A DNA stretch of 64,000 nt from Corbicula japonica (taxonomy: Eukaryota > Mollusca > Bivalvia > Venerida > Cyrenidae), in the NCBI GenBank assembly GCA_038501625.1, contig JAZAYU010000006.1, forward strand, positions 12,154,638 through 12,218,637, written 5' to 3'. The notes beneath the pieces were generated by a model, which worked only from the letters and a program-made list of their open reading frames with translations, ran no database searches and was not told the origin of the DNA. Below, one piece after another: positions 1 through 12,400 of this stretch (the stretch's first letter is position 1; every line of letters starts with the position of its first letter). The translations under genes and the position numbers were made by a program.

Positions 1-267
1 TCGTCTTTTGTCTGTGCAGGTGGGGATGGAAAAACGTGCAGTATTAGAACAAAATCCATGGGGTTAGTAACATGTTAACAGTGGTTGTTGGGAAGCTTAG
101 TGACTGTATGGTAGTGTAGCATGCTGAATTAGTATTAAACTGGAAAGCCCCGAGTGAATGATACACTAAAGGCTTTTTCACTGTGGAATCATGATTTCTG
201 GGATGCTTTGATTTTGACTGGAGTATTACAAAGTTTTAAAAGCAAGTAAAATGCTTCTGTGATTTTT

Positions 268-492
268 TCCCTTTACTGGAAGGGACATAGTCTATATCCC
301 ATAAGCAACCAGTGTAGATCTAGATCATCCTTCATATCCATGCAGTCTGATCAGGATCTAAGCTGACTCTACACTACATTCATCAGGTTACTTTTTGACC
401 AAGAAGCGAACAGTGCAGATCCTGATCCAAATGCATAGATATGTAGGCTGCTCTGTATTAACACTGGTTGATACTCAATGTTGATGGTTAAC
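268..492. mobile_element. piggyBac-like MITE, diverged copy
   Basis: Starts 'ccctttactggaaggg' and retains 'agtgtagatctagatca' and 'tctgatcaggatct' core hairpin pieces. The right end is unclear. Confidence 0.55.
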
Positions 493-920
493 ACATGGGA
501 ACATCTCTAAATTGCACAAATTAATGTCTTTGAAGAATGTCCAATTGGCAAAAACTTAATTCCCTGCAAAACTGAATGATTCCTCAGTATGTATGTTTAT
601 AAACATGCAAGTATATAGTGTGCAAAAGCCCTTTCTGCCAAGTGAAGAAATGACCCTGACAGGGTTTAGAAATGAAGCGGGGTGTACATATTGCAAATAT
701 ATGTTAAGGTCACAAAGTTACACATATATATTGGAATCATGCAAAACTAGAAAAATCTGTTGCCATTTTTTTCAATAAAGATAATATATATATTCTTTAC
801 ATAGAAATGTGTTAAAACTACATATATTGGTAGGACCTTTGTCTCATTTTTCATAGTAAGGAGTAAAACTTAAATTAATCAAATACCTACCAATTGCAAA
901 GCTTTTCAATTAAAACTACT

Positions 921-1071
921 TAATCCAGTACTCCATATATACCTCTTTGGACAGTGCAGATCCAGATCTGCTGGCATCTGATCCTGATCAGACAGCACAA
1001 ATGTGCCATCTGATCTGGACCTACACTGTTTGCCAGTGTCATAAGGTGTACCTATGGAGTAAAGGATTAAA
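921..1071. mobile_element. piggyBac-like MITE, internally deleted copy
   Basis: 'ccagtactccatatatacc' on the left and 'tatggagtaaaggatta' on the right, with one core hairpin instead of two. Confidence 0.65.
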
Positions 1072-1291
1072 AACTACCTAAGATATTGTGGCAACAGATT
1101 TTTAACAGTTAGGTGCAACATTATAACACTGGTAACAGACATGCTTGTCTCCAAGCAAAGCAACTTTACTTTATTGCATTCAAGCTTATTGTTTATGCAT
1201 TAATTTCTGGAAAGCATGCTTCTAACTATATACTTTAATTACTTTTAGAAACAAATTCTGAGATGAACTCCTTACCCCCTACTCCCTCATA

Positions 1292-1311
1292 CCCCCCCCC
1301 CCCCCCCCCCC
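1292..1311. repeat. 20-bp poly-C tract
   Basis: Uninterrupted C homopolymer in the distal intron, likely length-variable. Confidence 0.9.
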
Positions 1312-1612
1312 GACCTTCTTGTTAAGTGCTAAGAATATAATCATCAATGAATACTTGTTAACTTAAGTTGACCTTTAATGTTAAACTTTTCTTAACATAT
1401 ACGCATGTTTATTATTTAGTTGTGTCTTGACAGTTAAACATAGATATTGCCAAGAACTCTTTCTTTATAAACTATAAAATGAAACATCAACTATACAGGA
1501 AGTTATGACATCACAAGGTACACCAGACAGTGCATTGTTTTAAATTTCTGGATAGTTATACCATACACCATGCTGAGTGCATTATTTCTGTATATTCCTG
1601 CTGTGAGCACCT

Positions 1613-1967
1613 TTAACCCTTTACTCCATGGGATATGACTGTTATCCTATGGTGAACAGTGTAGATCCAGATCAGTCAGCCCATCTACACTGTTAACATT
1701 TAGATTTATTAAGTTATTTCTGACCCAGGGGGAACCAGTGTAGATCTAGATCAGTGCCCAAGGTTATAAAACTGAGCATGGAAACCAGTCTCAAATCTCA
1801 AGCATCTGATTGGCTGAAATGGCGACCAGTCAGATGCTTGAGATTTGAGACTGGTTTCCAATCTCAGTTTATTAATCTTCAGTCCAGATGGCACAGAATG
1901 ATGTGCCGATTGAGCTTGATCTACGTTGGTTGCACGTGATAAAACCCATACCATGGAGTAAAGGGTC
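1613..1967. mobile_element. piggyBac-like MITE (old subfamily) with nested palindrome element
   Basis: TTAA then 'ccctttactccatggga' on the left, 'ccatggagtaaagggt' on the right. The core is interrupted at 1755-1882 by a palindromic element. Confidence 0.75.
1755..1882. repeat. Palindromic fold-back element, copy 1 (nested)
   Basis: Arm 'ccagtctcaaatctcaagca' is mirrored by 'tgcttgagatttgagactgg' around 'ggcgaccagtc'. It sits inside the core of a MITE after 'gatcag'. Confidence 0.85.
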
Positions 1968-2068
1968 ATACATGCCATGTGCAACTGATATATGTAAGTG
2001 ACTGTCTGTGTCAGTCAGTCAGTCCAGTCAGCCAGTAACCTAATGGTGATTTTGAGAATAAACATTTC

Positions 2069-2232
2069 CTAAGGTTATAAAACTGTGCCCAAGGTTATAA
2101 AACTGAGATTGGAAACCAGTCTCAAATCTCAAGCATCTCATTGGCTGAAATGGCAACCTGTCGCCATTACAGCCAATCAGATGCTTGAGATTTGAGACTG
2201 GTTTCTAATCTCAGCTTCATAATCTTTAGCCC
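2069..2232. repeat. Palindromic fold-back element, copy 2
   Basis: Same long inverted repeat as copy 1 with 'gattggctgaaatgg' arms. The left end 'aaggttataaaactg' is duplicated in tandem, suggesting a second partial insertion or local duplication. Confidence 0.85.
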
Positions 2233-2778
2233 ATATCGGCTTTATTTGTCTCAAGTGACAAATTTTCAGTTATCAACAACGTTTCATGCATATTTCATCC
2301 AATTCTAAAAGTGATGTTGAATCAATTAGAAGTCAATCACCATCAAGAATGATACTCTTCACAAATTAATCATGAAATTCACAAAATGTTTTTTTAAAAT
2401 TAGTTCAAACAGTTTTGTCGGATATAAACAAGGTGAAATGTATTAATTTTCAAAATCACCATAGATGCATATGACAAACAGAAAGCAGTAGGTCAAGGTT
2501 CTTGAATTCAGTCCATTGGTTTGAAATAATCATATGAAAGAATATATTTGGCATACGGTCATACATTCGTAAGTTGCTATCAAAACTGAGTTATAGTTTA
2601 CATTTAGCGCTTAAAGCAGCACATTTGTCAGTTGCTATGGATACCTTGGCAATTATATTTTGCATACAGTCAAAGGCTTATTTTTGTGCAATTTTAGAAG
2701 AAACTTTTAGAAAAAACATGTACAGTATTTCAGCAGATTACATAAGAAATATAAAGTACATTGTGACATGCAAGTGCT

Positions 2779-3020
2779 TTATCCCTATCCTCCATATACA
2801 CGCATTTATAAGCATGTGTGACCAGTGCAGATTCAGATCAACTGGCACATCCATGCCGTCTCATCAGGATCTGCACTTGTCGTATTTTGGTAAAAAATAA
2901 CCTAATGAATCAAAAAGCGAACAGTGCAGATCCTGATCAGATGGCACGGATGTGCCGGCTGATCTGGATTTACACTGTTCACACATACAATAAAGGTGTA
3001 TCTATGGGGGAAAGGGTTAT
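2779..3020 (-). mobile_element. piggyBac-like MITE, near full length
   Basis: Left 'tcctccatatacacgc', right 'gtatctatgggggaaaggg'. Both core hairpins are present, so about 240 bp. Confidence 0.8.
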
Positions 3021-3300
3021 ACAAATTTCATCATACTGACAAAATAATATTCTTCTATTGTTTTAATTAACTTTCCCTTGACATATTCTTTATTTTCACG
3101 AGTTACAATTGTTTTACTTAATCTGCTCCATATTCAAAGAATTCAACATAGTTTGATTTTCATTATTAACCTACATCAAACTTACTTATAAATATTTCCT
3201 AGCCTGCAGATATGCTAAAATGCTATTGATACTAGTATAACACTTCTAAATTTATACAGGTATAATATGTCTAAATGACAGGTTGGTTTCAAACGGTTAC

Positions 3301-3403
3301 CTGATCTTTTTGAGAACTCGCCATCGGGCTCCACAAACGACCCAGATCCAAGGGACGAGCTGTCAGGGCTGCCCTCATGCAGATTTGGTCTTGACTTGCT
3401 TCT
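3301..3403 (-). CDS. CCDC88A: CCDC88 exon 20 (Ser-rich start of C-terminal region)
   Basis: Encodes RSKSRPNLHEGSPDSSSLGS, then GSFVEPDGEFSKRS (to 1407). The 'DSSSLGSGS' run corresponds to girdin 'DSSSVGSNS'. Acceptor atcacag, donor GTAACC, 103 nt, phase 0 in and 1 out. The gene continues beyond position 1; I found no further exon in 1-3300. Confidence 0.88.
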
Positions 3404-6400
3404 CTGTGATTATATAACATAATTTTGATCAAGTAATGTTTAGTTTTGAGCATATCTGAGTTTAAGAACCATAATGAACAGTTCTATTTAAATTATATAT
3501 ATATTACATAATCTTGAAACAATGTAGGGTGGCAAATCCATGAAGAATTTGTGGGAACAGCATCCATACCCTGAATTTCTGACCACCTTCTGATCTGAGT
3601 GACTGACAGTACCATCATGTTTGAAACCTACAGTCAATCAAAGAAGCTAAATATTTCTCAAATACATTTTCACAAATTTCAAATCATACCTATCCTTTCT
3701 GAACCAGCTTAACTTCAACGAACTTAATACTGCAGATCTGTGGCTTTTGTGTGTGCTTTTTCCACCACAGAATTAATTACTTTCAGACCACCACAAAGTT
3801 TCTGCAGCAACATGTTTTGGGGTTTACAGACTTTGCTATATTACTTTTAGAGATCTTGAGACTTTATGTGGGGTTTACTTAATTTTATTACTAGACCTTT
3901 AGATCACCACAATTTTTCTGTCGGTTTAACATATTTTGCTATCTAATCTTTAGACCCCTCAAACTTTCTGTGGGTTTACAGATTTTGCTATTTTAAATTT
4001 AGACCTCCGCAAACTTTCTGCTGGTTTTACAGATTTTGCTACTTTACCTTGAGAACTCCGCAAACTTTCAGCGGGTTTTACAGATTTTGCTATTTTACCA
4101 TGAGACCTCCACAAACATTCTGCGGGTTTTATAGATTTAGCTATTTTTCCTTGAGACCACCACAAACTTTCTACGGGTTTTACAGATTTTGTTATTTTAC
4201 CTTGAGACCTCCGCGAACTTTCTGCAGTAACATGGCACCAAAGCTCTTGTTCTTCTTTTGTTTATCTCGGTTCTTGTAATGTTCCATAATCTTCTCCTCC
4301 AAACGTTCCTTCTGACGACGTAAATCCGCCAGCTGCTCTCTGCAAAATGTCAAAAATTGTGTTCACATATAAAGAAAACAGATATGAAATTCAGTTTCTG
4401 CCATCAAAACGTTGTAAACCTAGCTTGTCACTGGCCCGTCTGCAGACATGGTTTAACCCTTTCTCCATATATACAGATTTTATTGCCATCTTGACAAAAG
4501 TCTAATATTCATACAAATTGCAAGGTGCCTTATAAATATCATCTTGAATATTCAGACAACTTAGACAGTTGCTATTCTAACAATAAATCTCATGATGACC
4601 GTGACCCCTGCATTATAGAGATATCTGCATGTCCTTGTCTTATATTTATTTCATTGTTAAGTCAGGCACAGTACACAAAGGTTAGGAAGTGAACTTTTCA
4701 CATGCAGTACTATTGAAATAAGAAGTTTTTGTAACTATTGGTTCAAATTTTCTTGCATACCAGATCAGGTCATCCGGGGTTTTCACCCGTGTAGGAAATT
4801 TCGAGCCTACACCCCTCATGTAGAATGATTTGCGTGCTAACATGAGTACCATCATGTCATTAGGTATTTGTCGTCATGTATTTAAGTAAGCGACGTCCTT
4901 CAGAAAATTAGGTTTGTTAACGTCAATGTTTTAGCTCATTAAAACAAAAATTTAGATGGTATACATGTAAACAAATATTATGAACATTAAAGGTATGCAA
5001 GAAAAAGTATCTTGCACAAGACATTTGGCTAAGACAGAAAATCTATCACCTCGGGTGAACTCTTTGGCAGGAACTCAGCAGACCCTTGTTCCCGCCAAAA
5101 CAGTTTACCCTCGGTGACAAATTTTTTCTTCTTTTTACCTCACACACATGCAAGATACTTATTTTCCCTAACCGCTTACTCCATATATACAGGTTTTATT
5201 GCATGTGCATGTGCTAACAATGTAGATCAAGATCAGCTTGCACATCTTTGCAGTCAGATCAGCATGAGATGAGGGGCTTCACTGTTTACTTCTTGGTCAG
5301 AAATACTGTAATGAATGGAAAAGCCAACAGTGTATATCTTGATCAGACGGCATGAATGTGCCAGCTGATCTGGATGTACACTGTTTGTCTAAGGATAACA
5401 GACATATCCCATGGGATGTAGGGTTCAATGTGTATTTCTACCTTGAGCAGACTGATCTACACTTACAGATAGGATTTCTCCTGTCCTGCCATCTGGTCTT
5501 TGTTGTTGAGAACGTATCCCAGTAACTCCTGGTTCTTGCTAATCAATAGCTCTACTTGATTCATCAACTGTTCTTTATCTTCCAATGTCTTCTGATGAAT
5601 ATCATAGAGACTCTAAAATGGAGAACATTTATTAAATAACAAGAAAATAAAGTGTTGCAGAGTTGAAACTGAGTCTTGTTGTAACTTACTTTAACTTCTG
5701 AGTGAAAAATTGAACATGGCGCATTATTGAGAACACATCCTAGCAACTTTTGTTTTTTTGCTAATCAATTTGACTTGGTAAATGTTAAAATGCTTCTGAT
5801 GAGAATCAACACATCTACACTGTTATTTTACATCTCTATCAATATCTCCTGAAATATTGGAACAGCTTATTGTAGTGTAAATACAACAGTAAAGCCAATT
5901 ACAGTTTCAAACTAATATTTATCTTAGACTTTAATAATCAAATGAAATGAAATGATCAAACAAGTGCACATAGACACCAAGGCTGCTTTTTAAATATGAA
6001 AAGAATTTCAAAACAAATTTGAGTTTCAGCACAGGTATCAGTGCAAAGCCATTGTTTAAAGAAATGAGTTCATAGTAAATTTAAGTAAACATTTTAGTAC
6101 AATGCTTTGGAAATGTTAAATTTAATTGTATAGTTTTAAAGTAGCACAACTTTGCAAAGGTTAAATTTGAAAAATTTAACTGTAATATGTATTTTGTCCT
6201 TATCAGTGTCCAACAGAGATGAAATTTTATCTAAATTTCCTTCAAATTTTTTACTCACATTAAATGCATTTTAATGTTACATATTCAATGCATCTTTATC
6301 TTTAAACAAGGACAATATATGAAAATGCACAATGGGAAGTTATTGTATGTCATAAAAAAAGAATGTTGTAAAGATAAAAAACAACTCACATCATGCTTAT

Positions 6401-9400
6401 CTGCCAGGAAGTTGAACTCGGTTTCAATGAGTTTCAGTTTCTCCTTGTACTCAGAGCAATCATGCTGCAAGTTATTGTACTCGTCTTTCAAGTTTTTGTT
6501 TTCAAATAAAACATCTCGGTGTTTCTTATCCATTGCACTGTGATCATTTTTCATTTTATCATAATCACCTAACAATCTGTCATGATCATCACGCAGTTTA
6601 TTGTAATTCATTTGAAGATTTGTAAGTGATTTCTTCTCCATTTGTAACTGTTCACGTTCACGGTTAAGCCAATCACGTATTTTACTGTCATCATCTTTCA
6701 CGTGTATTAAATTTGACAGCTGTTGCTGAAGGTCTCTGTTTTCATTTTTAAGAGTTTTATGATTAGACTTGAGTGAACCGTGTTCCGATATTAATGCCTC
6801 GTACTCCGACGTAGACTGATCATGAATCTTTTGCAAAGTCTCATGATCCTGTATTAACAAACTGTGAGCACTTTGTAAATCATGATACAGCTGGTTTAAT
6901 TTTTTATGGTCCCGTTCTGCAGCAGATGCCTGTCCTTGTAGAGAAGAGACCTGAGCATGTAGGGAATCACACTGCGCTTTCAGTGTAGCGTTCTCCACTT
7001 GGAGCTTAGCATTATGGGATTGTAGTGAGCCTCTCTCACTTTGTGATGATGCATTGTGGGACTGTAGTTGAGAATTCTGGGATTCCAGTTTCTTAATTCG
7101 CTCGTTCAGACTGTTGTTCTGAGACTTCAGGTTGTCGTTTTCCACTTGTAGACTGGCATTCTGAAGGTAAAACAATATTTACATGAGCCCTAGAAATATG
7201 CAAATAAAACACATCCATCTTTATCTGCGGGGAAATAAATTCTTCTTGATATCCATTGATCCATAAAATTTAGTGACGTTCCAAAAAATATATAAAGAAT
7301 GTTAATAAAAAGTAAATTTTTTCAAAAATTATTAATTGATACAGCCACAGACAGGAACACAAAAATGGTTGGATTAATCCAACTCTGCTCAATTTATTTT
7401 ACACCGATTGTGCTCAAGTACAGATATGAGCCTGTCCATTCATTATTCATAGGGGTGTTTTACAGAAACATTTTAACTATTTATTAGAAGCAAACAATGA
7501 ATACCCTGATTACACTGTGCAGATCGGCAGGCTGACCTAGGTCTTCACTGATCGCATGTGACAGAGCTGTGCATTGTGCTTAACCATTTCCTGCATATAT
7601 ATGCATGTGTGACCAGTGTAGATCCAGATCAGCAAGCTGTGTTCTCTGATCAGGATCTGCACAGGTCGCATTTTGGTCAGAAATAACCTAATGAATCGAA
7701 AAGCAAACAGTTTAGATCCTAATCAGATGGCATGGATGTGCCTGCTGATCTGGATCTAAACTGTTCGCCCACGCAATAAAGATGTGCCAATGGAGGAAAG
7801 GGTTAATCATTTATGCAATCATTTATGCAATGGGATAATGGTTGTTATTCCAAGGGCAAACATCATTGCCATCTGATCAGGATCTACTCTGCTTTTAGAT
7901 TCAATAGGTTATTTCCAATCAACAAGCAACCAGTCTATATCCTAATCATACAGCAAATCTGTGACATATGATTTGTTTACCAATGGGATAAACCCCTATG
8001 AAATAAATGGACTAGAGTTAAAGGGTAAGGCCACGAAGTTCTAATATTTTATGATAAACGCTGACTTACATTTCTTTCCAACTTGACAAGATGGTCCGTC
8101 TGTTTGGGATCTGGGCTCGAAAAAGGGCTGTTCTTCATAAAGGGACTGTTCTTCACAAGCCGAGACTCTTGTCTGAAAATGTATCGAAAATACATGTAAG
8201 CGAGGGTTAACTAGAATGTGTCCTCAGACACTGACACCCCCACTGCTGCAACATTTGTAATAGCAAAGGGCCATAACTCTGGTAAAAATGGCCATAGGAA
8301 AAAAACCTTTCTTTACGACCATCTATATGCTTGACCATCTGTGCAGTTTAAAAAAAATCCGCCTGATAGTTTAGGAGGAGTTGATGCCACAAGATTTGGA
8401 GGACATATGTACGGACAGACAGACAGATGTACAGATGAGTGCAACTCTATATGCCTAAAAATCAAATGTTCATTTAACTCTTGTGCATTATATCATAATA
8501 GAAAACCTGAATTACATTCAATTGAATTTACAGCTCTAGCATAAACATACTCAGCAGTTCAAGGACTCAATAAACAACTTATTCTAAGTCTCAAGGATAA
8601 ATCATTAATATTCTTTAAAAAGTTTAAATATTGTTTGATTTAAACAATATTTATTTCTTCGATTAATGTACATATACAATACAATGTGAATATTTGCAAC
8701 AGGATTGAGAAGAAAGTTATAATAACTTGTATAATCTTTCTCCTGAAAATATACAAACTATCATAATATAGGCGACAAACATATGAAGCTGTATGTACTC
8801 CAACATTGTTAAAAAAACAACACAATATATTTTGGCAGAAAGGTGTAGGTAAGAATTAACCTAACATCGGTAAATAAGGTTTAGATGATAAAAGGTGTCG
8901 TAATTGATTGTTCTCAAAACACTAGCCTGTGATTGGTCAGTTCTTCAAACTTGAGCTTAGTATTAATAAATCATTTTGTATTTCTCTACATTCTGACAAC
9001 ATCTCACCACATTTTGACTACCCACCTCTCCCTTTCCTTGCCAAGTGACTCTTCCTCCATTCTTTGTTTCAGAGACTCGCACTCTCGCCGGGTAATCCTG
9101 AGCTCCTCCTGCAGTTTGAGGTTACGGTTCTTTGATTCCTCCAGCCGGCTCTCAAGAGCTTGAATCTTGTCTTCCTTGATAGAGAGTGACTTGTTCAGAG
9201 TGTCCTCCATTAACGTCTCCAGGGCTTTGAACCGGCTGTAATTATACAAATCATCACACATGTACATTTATTGTTATTGTATTGTATAGTCCTAAATGTC
9301 AGTCTTTTCATTCATTACCAAAAGTCTGGTAATCTAAATTGTTTTCCTAGGTTCCAACCAGTTTTTAGATTCAGGACACATTATATGCCATCAACTGAGG

Positions 9401-12400
9401 ACTGAATTAACATTTTATTACATTGAAAAAACCTTGCGGGTTAATTTTTCAACAACCCAAGTGTTTTCATATCCTAACGAACACATCATTGAATCAAGTC
9501 TAGTAAGAATGAGGGATGATCCAAAAGTGTTGTCACTGCCTCGATTACACAAAAATTTAATTGTTTTATGTTTAGTATATACTGATAAACAAACAAGATT
9601 TCAGTTATATTAAGCAATAATGTTATAAGTTTAACAATTATAGCTCTCAATAGCGATGTTTTGATAAACCCGCTATCAGCTAACCGCCGCACGCCAAATT
9701 TTCAGATTTTCCCGGTTAAAAAAGTTTGCAAATTTCAGAAAAAAAACAACGCACAAAAACATAAGAAACATTTTTGATGTGATGCCAAAACAAATTCTGA
9801 GCAGCGGTTTAAGTATAAATAAGGTGATTACACTTTAACATTTTTCCACGCATAGTTGATGAATGTCCATATAAACAAGAAAATGTTGAAAGTGGAAAAA
9901 AACGCTGCAAGGCGCTGTATTACAATTTTGCTACAAGCTAAGAAAATCGCTTATGGAAACGATGAAAATGGTAAACTTAACATATGATGAAAGCAGGATA
10001 AACAAAAGACTCGTCTATAGATAGTATGAACGCTTTGGAGACAGAGATGATCACTGGATGATAGTGCAAGGAACAGAAGGCCAGCAACACGCATGGATGC
10101 AAACGTCAGAACTGTGTCTGCTGCTAAGTTAACTAGTTTGGTTAAACTTAGACAAACATGCATATTTCTACTAAAATAAAGTAATTAATTAGTATAAAAT
10201 ATTACAATTTAGATTTTATCAATTTTAGATTTTATGTATTTGATTTGATGTATTCAATGTAAGTATTTAAAAATGGCATAATTATTCAAAATAATAATTT
10301 ATTGATAATTATTTGTAAGTAACGTCATCAACGTCATTTGTGTGTGGCGCAGGTTGCTGATGTGCTTTATATAATTAACTGTTATTTATTAACCATTTGG
10401 TTTATGGAGACCAAACATTACATGATATTCTGTAATACATTCTTTTATACATAGACTGACTTTGGTGGTTGTAATATTACTATGAAATGTGTTATGATGG
10501 CAGTGACAAAACCATTAGATCGCCCCTTGTACCTTCATAAATTCTCTAAATTTCTAAAAATATTGGGAAGTAAATGTTTTTCAGTGTAATATGAAAACAG
10601 CCTCAATAAAGAACTTCACCCTAGCCAAGTGTGATAGAAGTTTACAGTTAGTCTGATCAGGATCTGCACTGTTCTCTTTTTGATCTATAAGGTTATTTCT
10701 GACCATAAAGCAAACAGTGCAGCATGGATGTTCTGGCTGATCTGGATCTACGCAAGTCAACCTTGCGATGAAAGGCGTATATATAGAGTAAAGGGTTAAA
10801 ACCCATACCAGTAATCATCTAAGCATCAACCAAAAACCGTATATTGGAAGTTCAACTTACAAATAAGTCTCCACCTTAAACTTCTGTTCGTCAGATTTCT
10901 GACGTAACTTCTCTAGTACATTATACTCCACTACACAACGGGTACAGAAGTTGTCCACAAACAATTTCAAATCTCCTTCCTTCATTTTTTTTCTATGTAT
11001 ATCCACGACCAAGGAAACAGAAGTAGTAAAATCTTTAAACTGAGTATACGTATTTCACTAGAGTTTCTTTAAACTGATTATTAGTACATGTATTCCTTTA
11101 GCATTTTGAACTGAAAATTAGTATTTTCCTAGTTTTCCTCTACCAGTTTTCTTCAAATTGAAACAGTAATTTTGTGCACATGAATCCTAAATTTCTCCAA
11201 CGATGTTAACATTGAAGACAGCACTGTCAGTTTTGTCATTTATTTAACTGACTAAAATCCTTGATTCAAATTCATTTAGATAAAAATGTCACACATTCAA
11301 TCATTTTAGAACCAATTAGAGCCTAATTTTCACCGTGTTTAAGCCTACCATGTAACTATCGTTCACTTTGTAGGCTTATCTGCCAATCACTACTGATACA
11401 CTTCAAATTTCTGCCAATATTTCATTCTGTCCAAACACTGTTGTACTATCGACCATTTGTCGAAAGTCACCTAATTAAATTTAATTAAAATTTTCTTATT
11501 TCAGTTTTTCAAACAACTAGCCACTGTGCTATTCTGACTTGTCAAATAGCTTAATGAGGAATAAAAACAGATTCTCTTTTCCAAGTCTTTTCAACTTAAA
11601 TGCTGACGTCTTTGAAGTTAGCTTTCCCTCACAAGGGAAGAGTACACCAACACCCCAGGGACGAATTATCAAGATGTTATTGAACAGCTGTTATTGACAC
11701 AACAATTAGACTGTTTTATATTAAGGAGTTTCTGTTTCAAGTGGGTCGTTTTTAAACATTTCTCAAAGAATTTTCTTTTAATCGCCAGAACAATACAAGT
11801 CACCGTTAGATCAACAAGTTTGTTTAACATCTGTCTCTATAGTCGGGTTATTTTCTTTAACTTATCTTTGCTTAAAAGAAAAGTAAACGTTACATTCATT
11901 CCCCTTTTGCATATTTGAAAGTTGCATTAGCAATTTGTAAAACAGCCAATATTTTCTCAAAGACTGCAGAAACTTTTCCCATACGTTTAAAGAAATAAAT
12001 TCGAAACTGCAAGGAATAATCCATACAGCGTGCATGGTAAAACTAGGGTCCAGATACAATTTAATTAACGACAAAACCAATCAATTAGCAAGACATCCCG
12101 ATCAAATTACATACTGAACACTAAATAATAGAAATTTTAAGGATCAATAATACTGGAAAAAATTGCAAGGATATACAGAATATTCTCACTGATTTAATTA
12201 ACTGAATAACAATTAACGATAGGCGGGCACAAATAATTTAGATACTTAGATGTCCTTTAAAGAACTGAAAAGAGTCTTGTAAATATATTTATTACTCATA
12301 AATTATATTAAATGAAATTAATCTATCAGTAATTTCAAATTTTGAAATAATCATAATAGACACTGAGAAATTGTAATTGAAGTTTGTGTTTTTTTGAAAT

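Noticed and set aside
1..3300. A further CCDC88 exon downstream of 3301
   Set aside because: No flanked frame with Ser-rich or known girdin C-terminal motifs in phase 1 was found; the next exon is presumably outside the window.
3959..4165. 68-codon minus-strand open frame with a 17-residue repeat (KIAKSVKPAESLRSSQG)
   Set aside because: It is a by-product of the 51-bp array: a period divisible by three keeps any open frame open. It is in a different frame from exon 19.
6285..7175. 296-codon open frame as a stand-alone gene
   Set aside because: Both ends run into introns. The conserved part is CCDC88 exon 17, bounded by AG at 7161 and GT at 6389.
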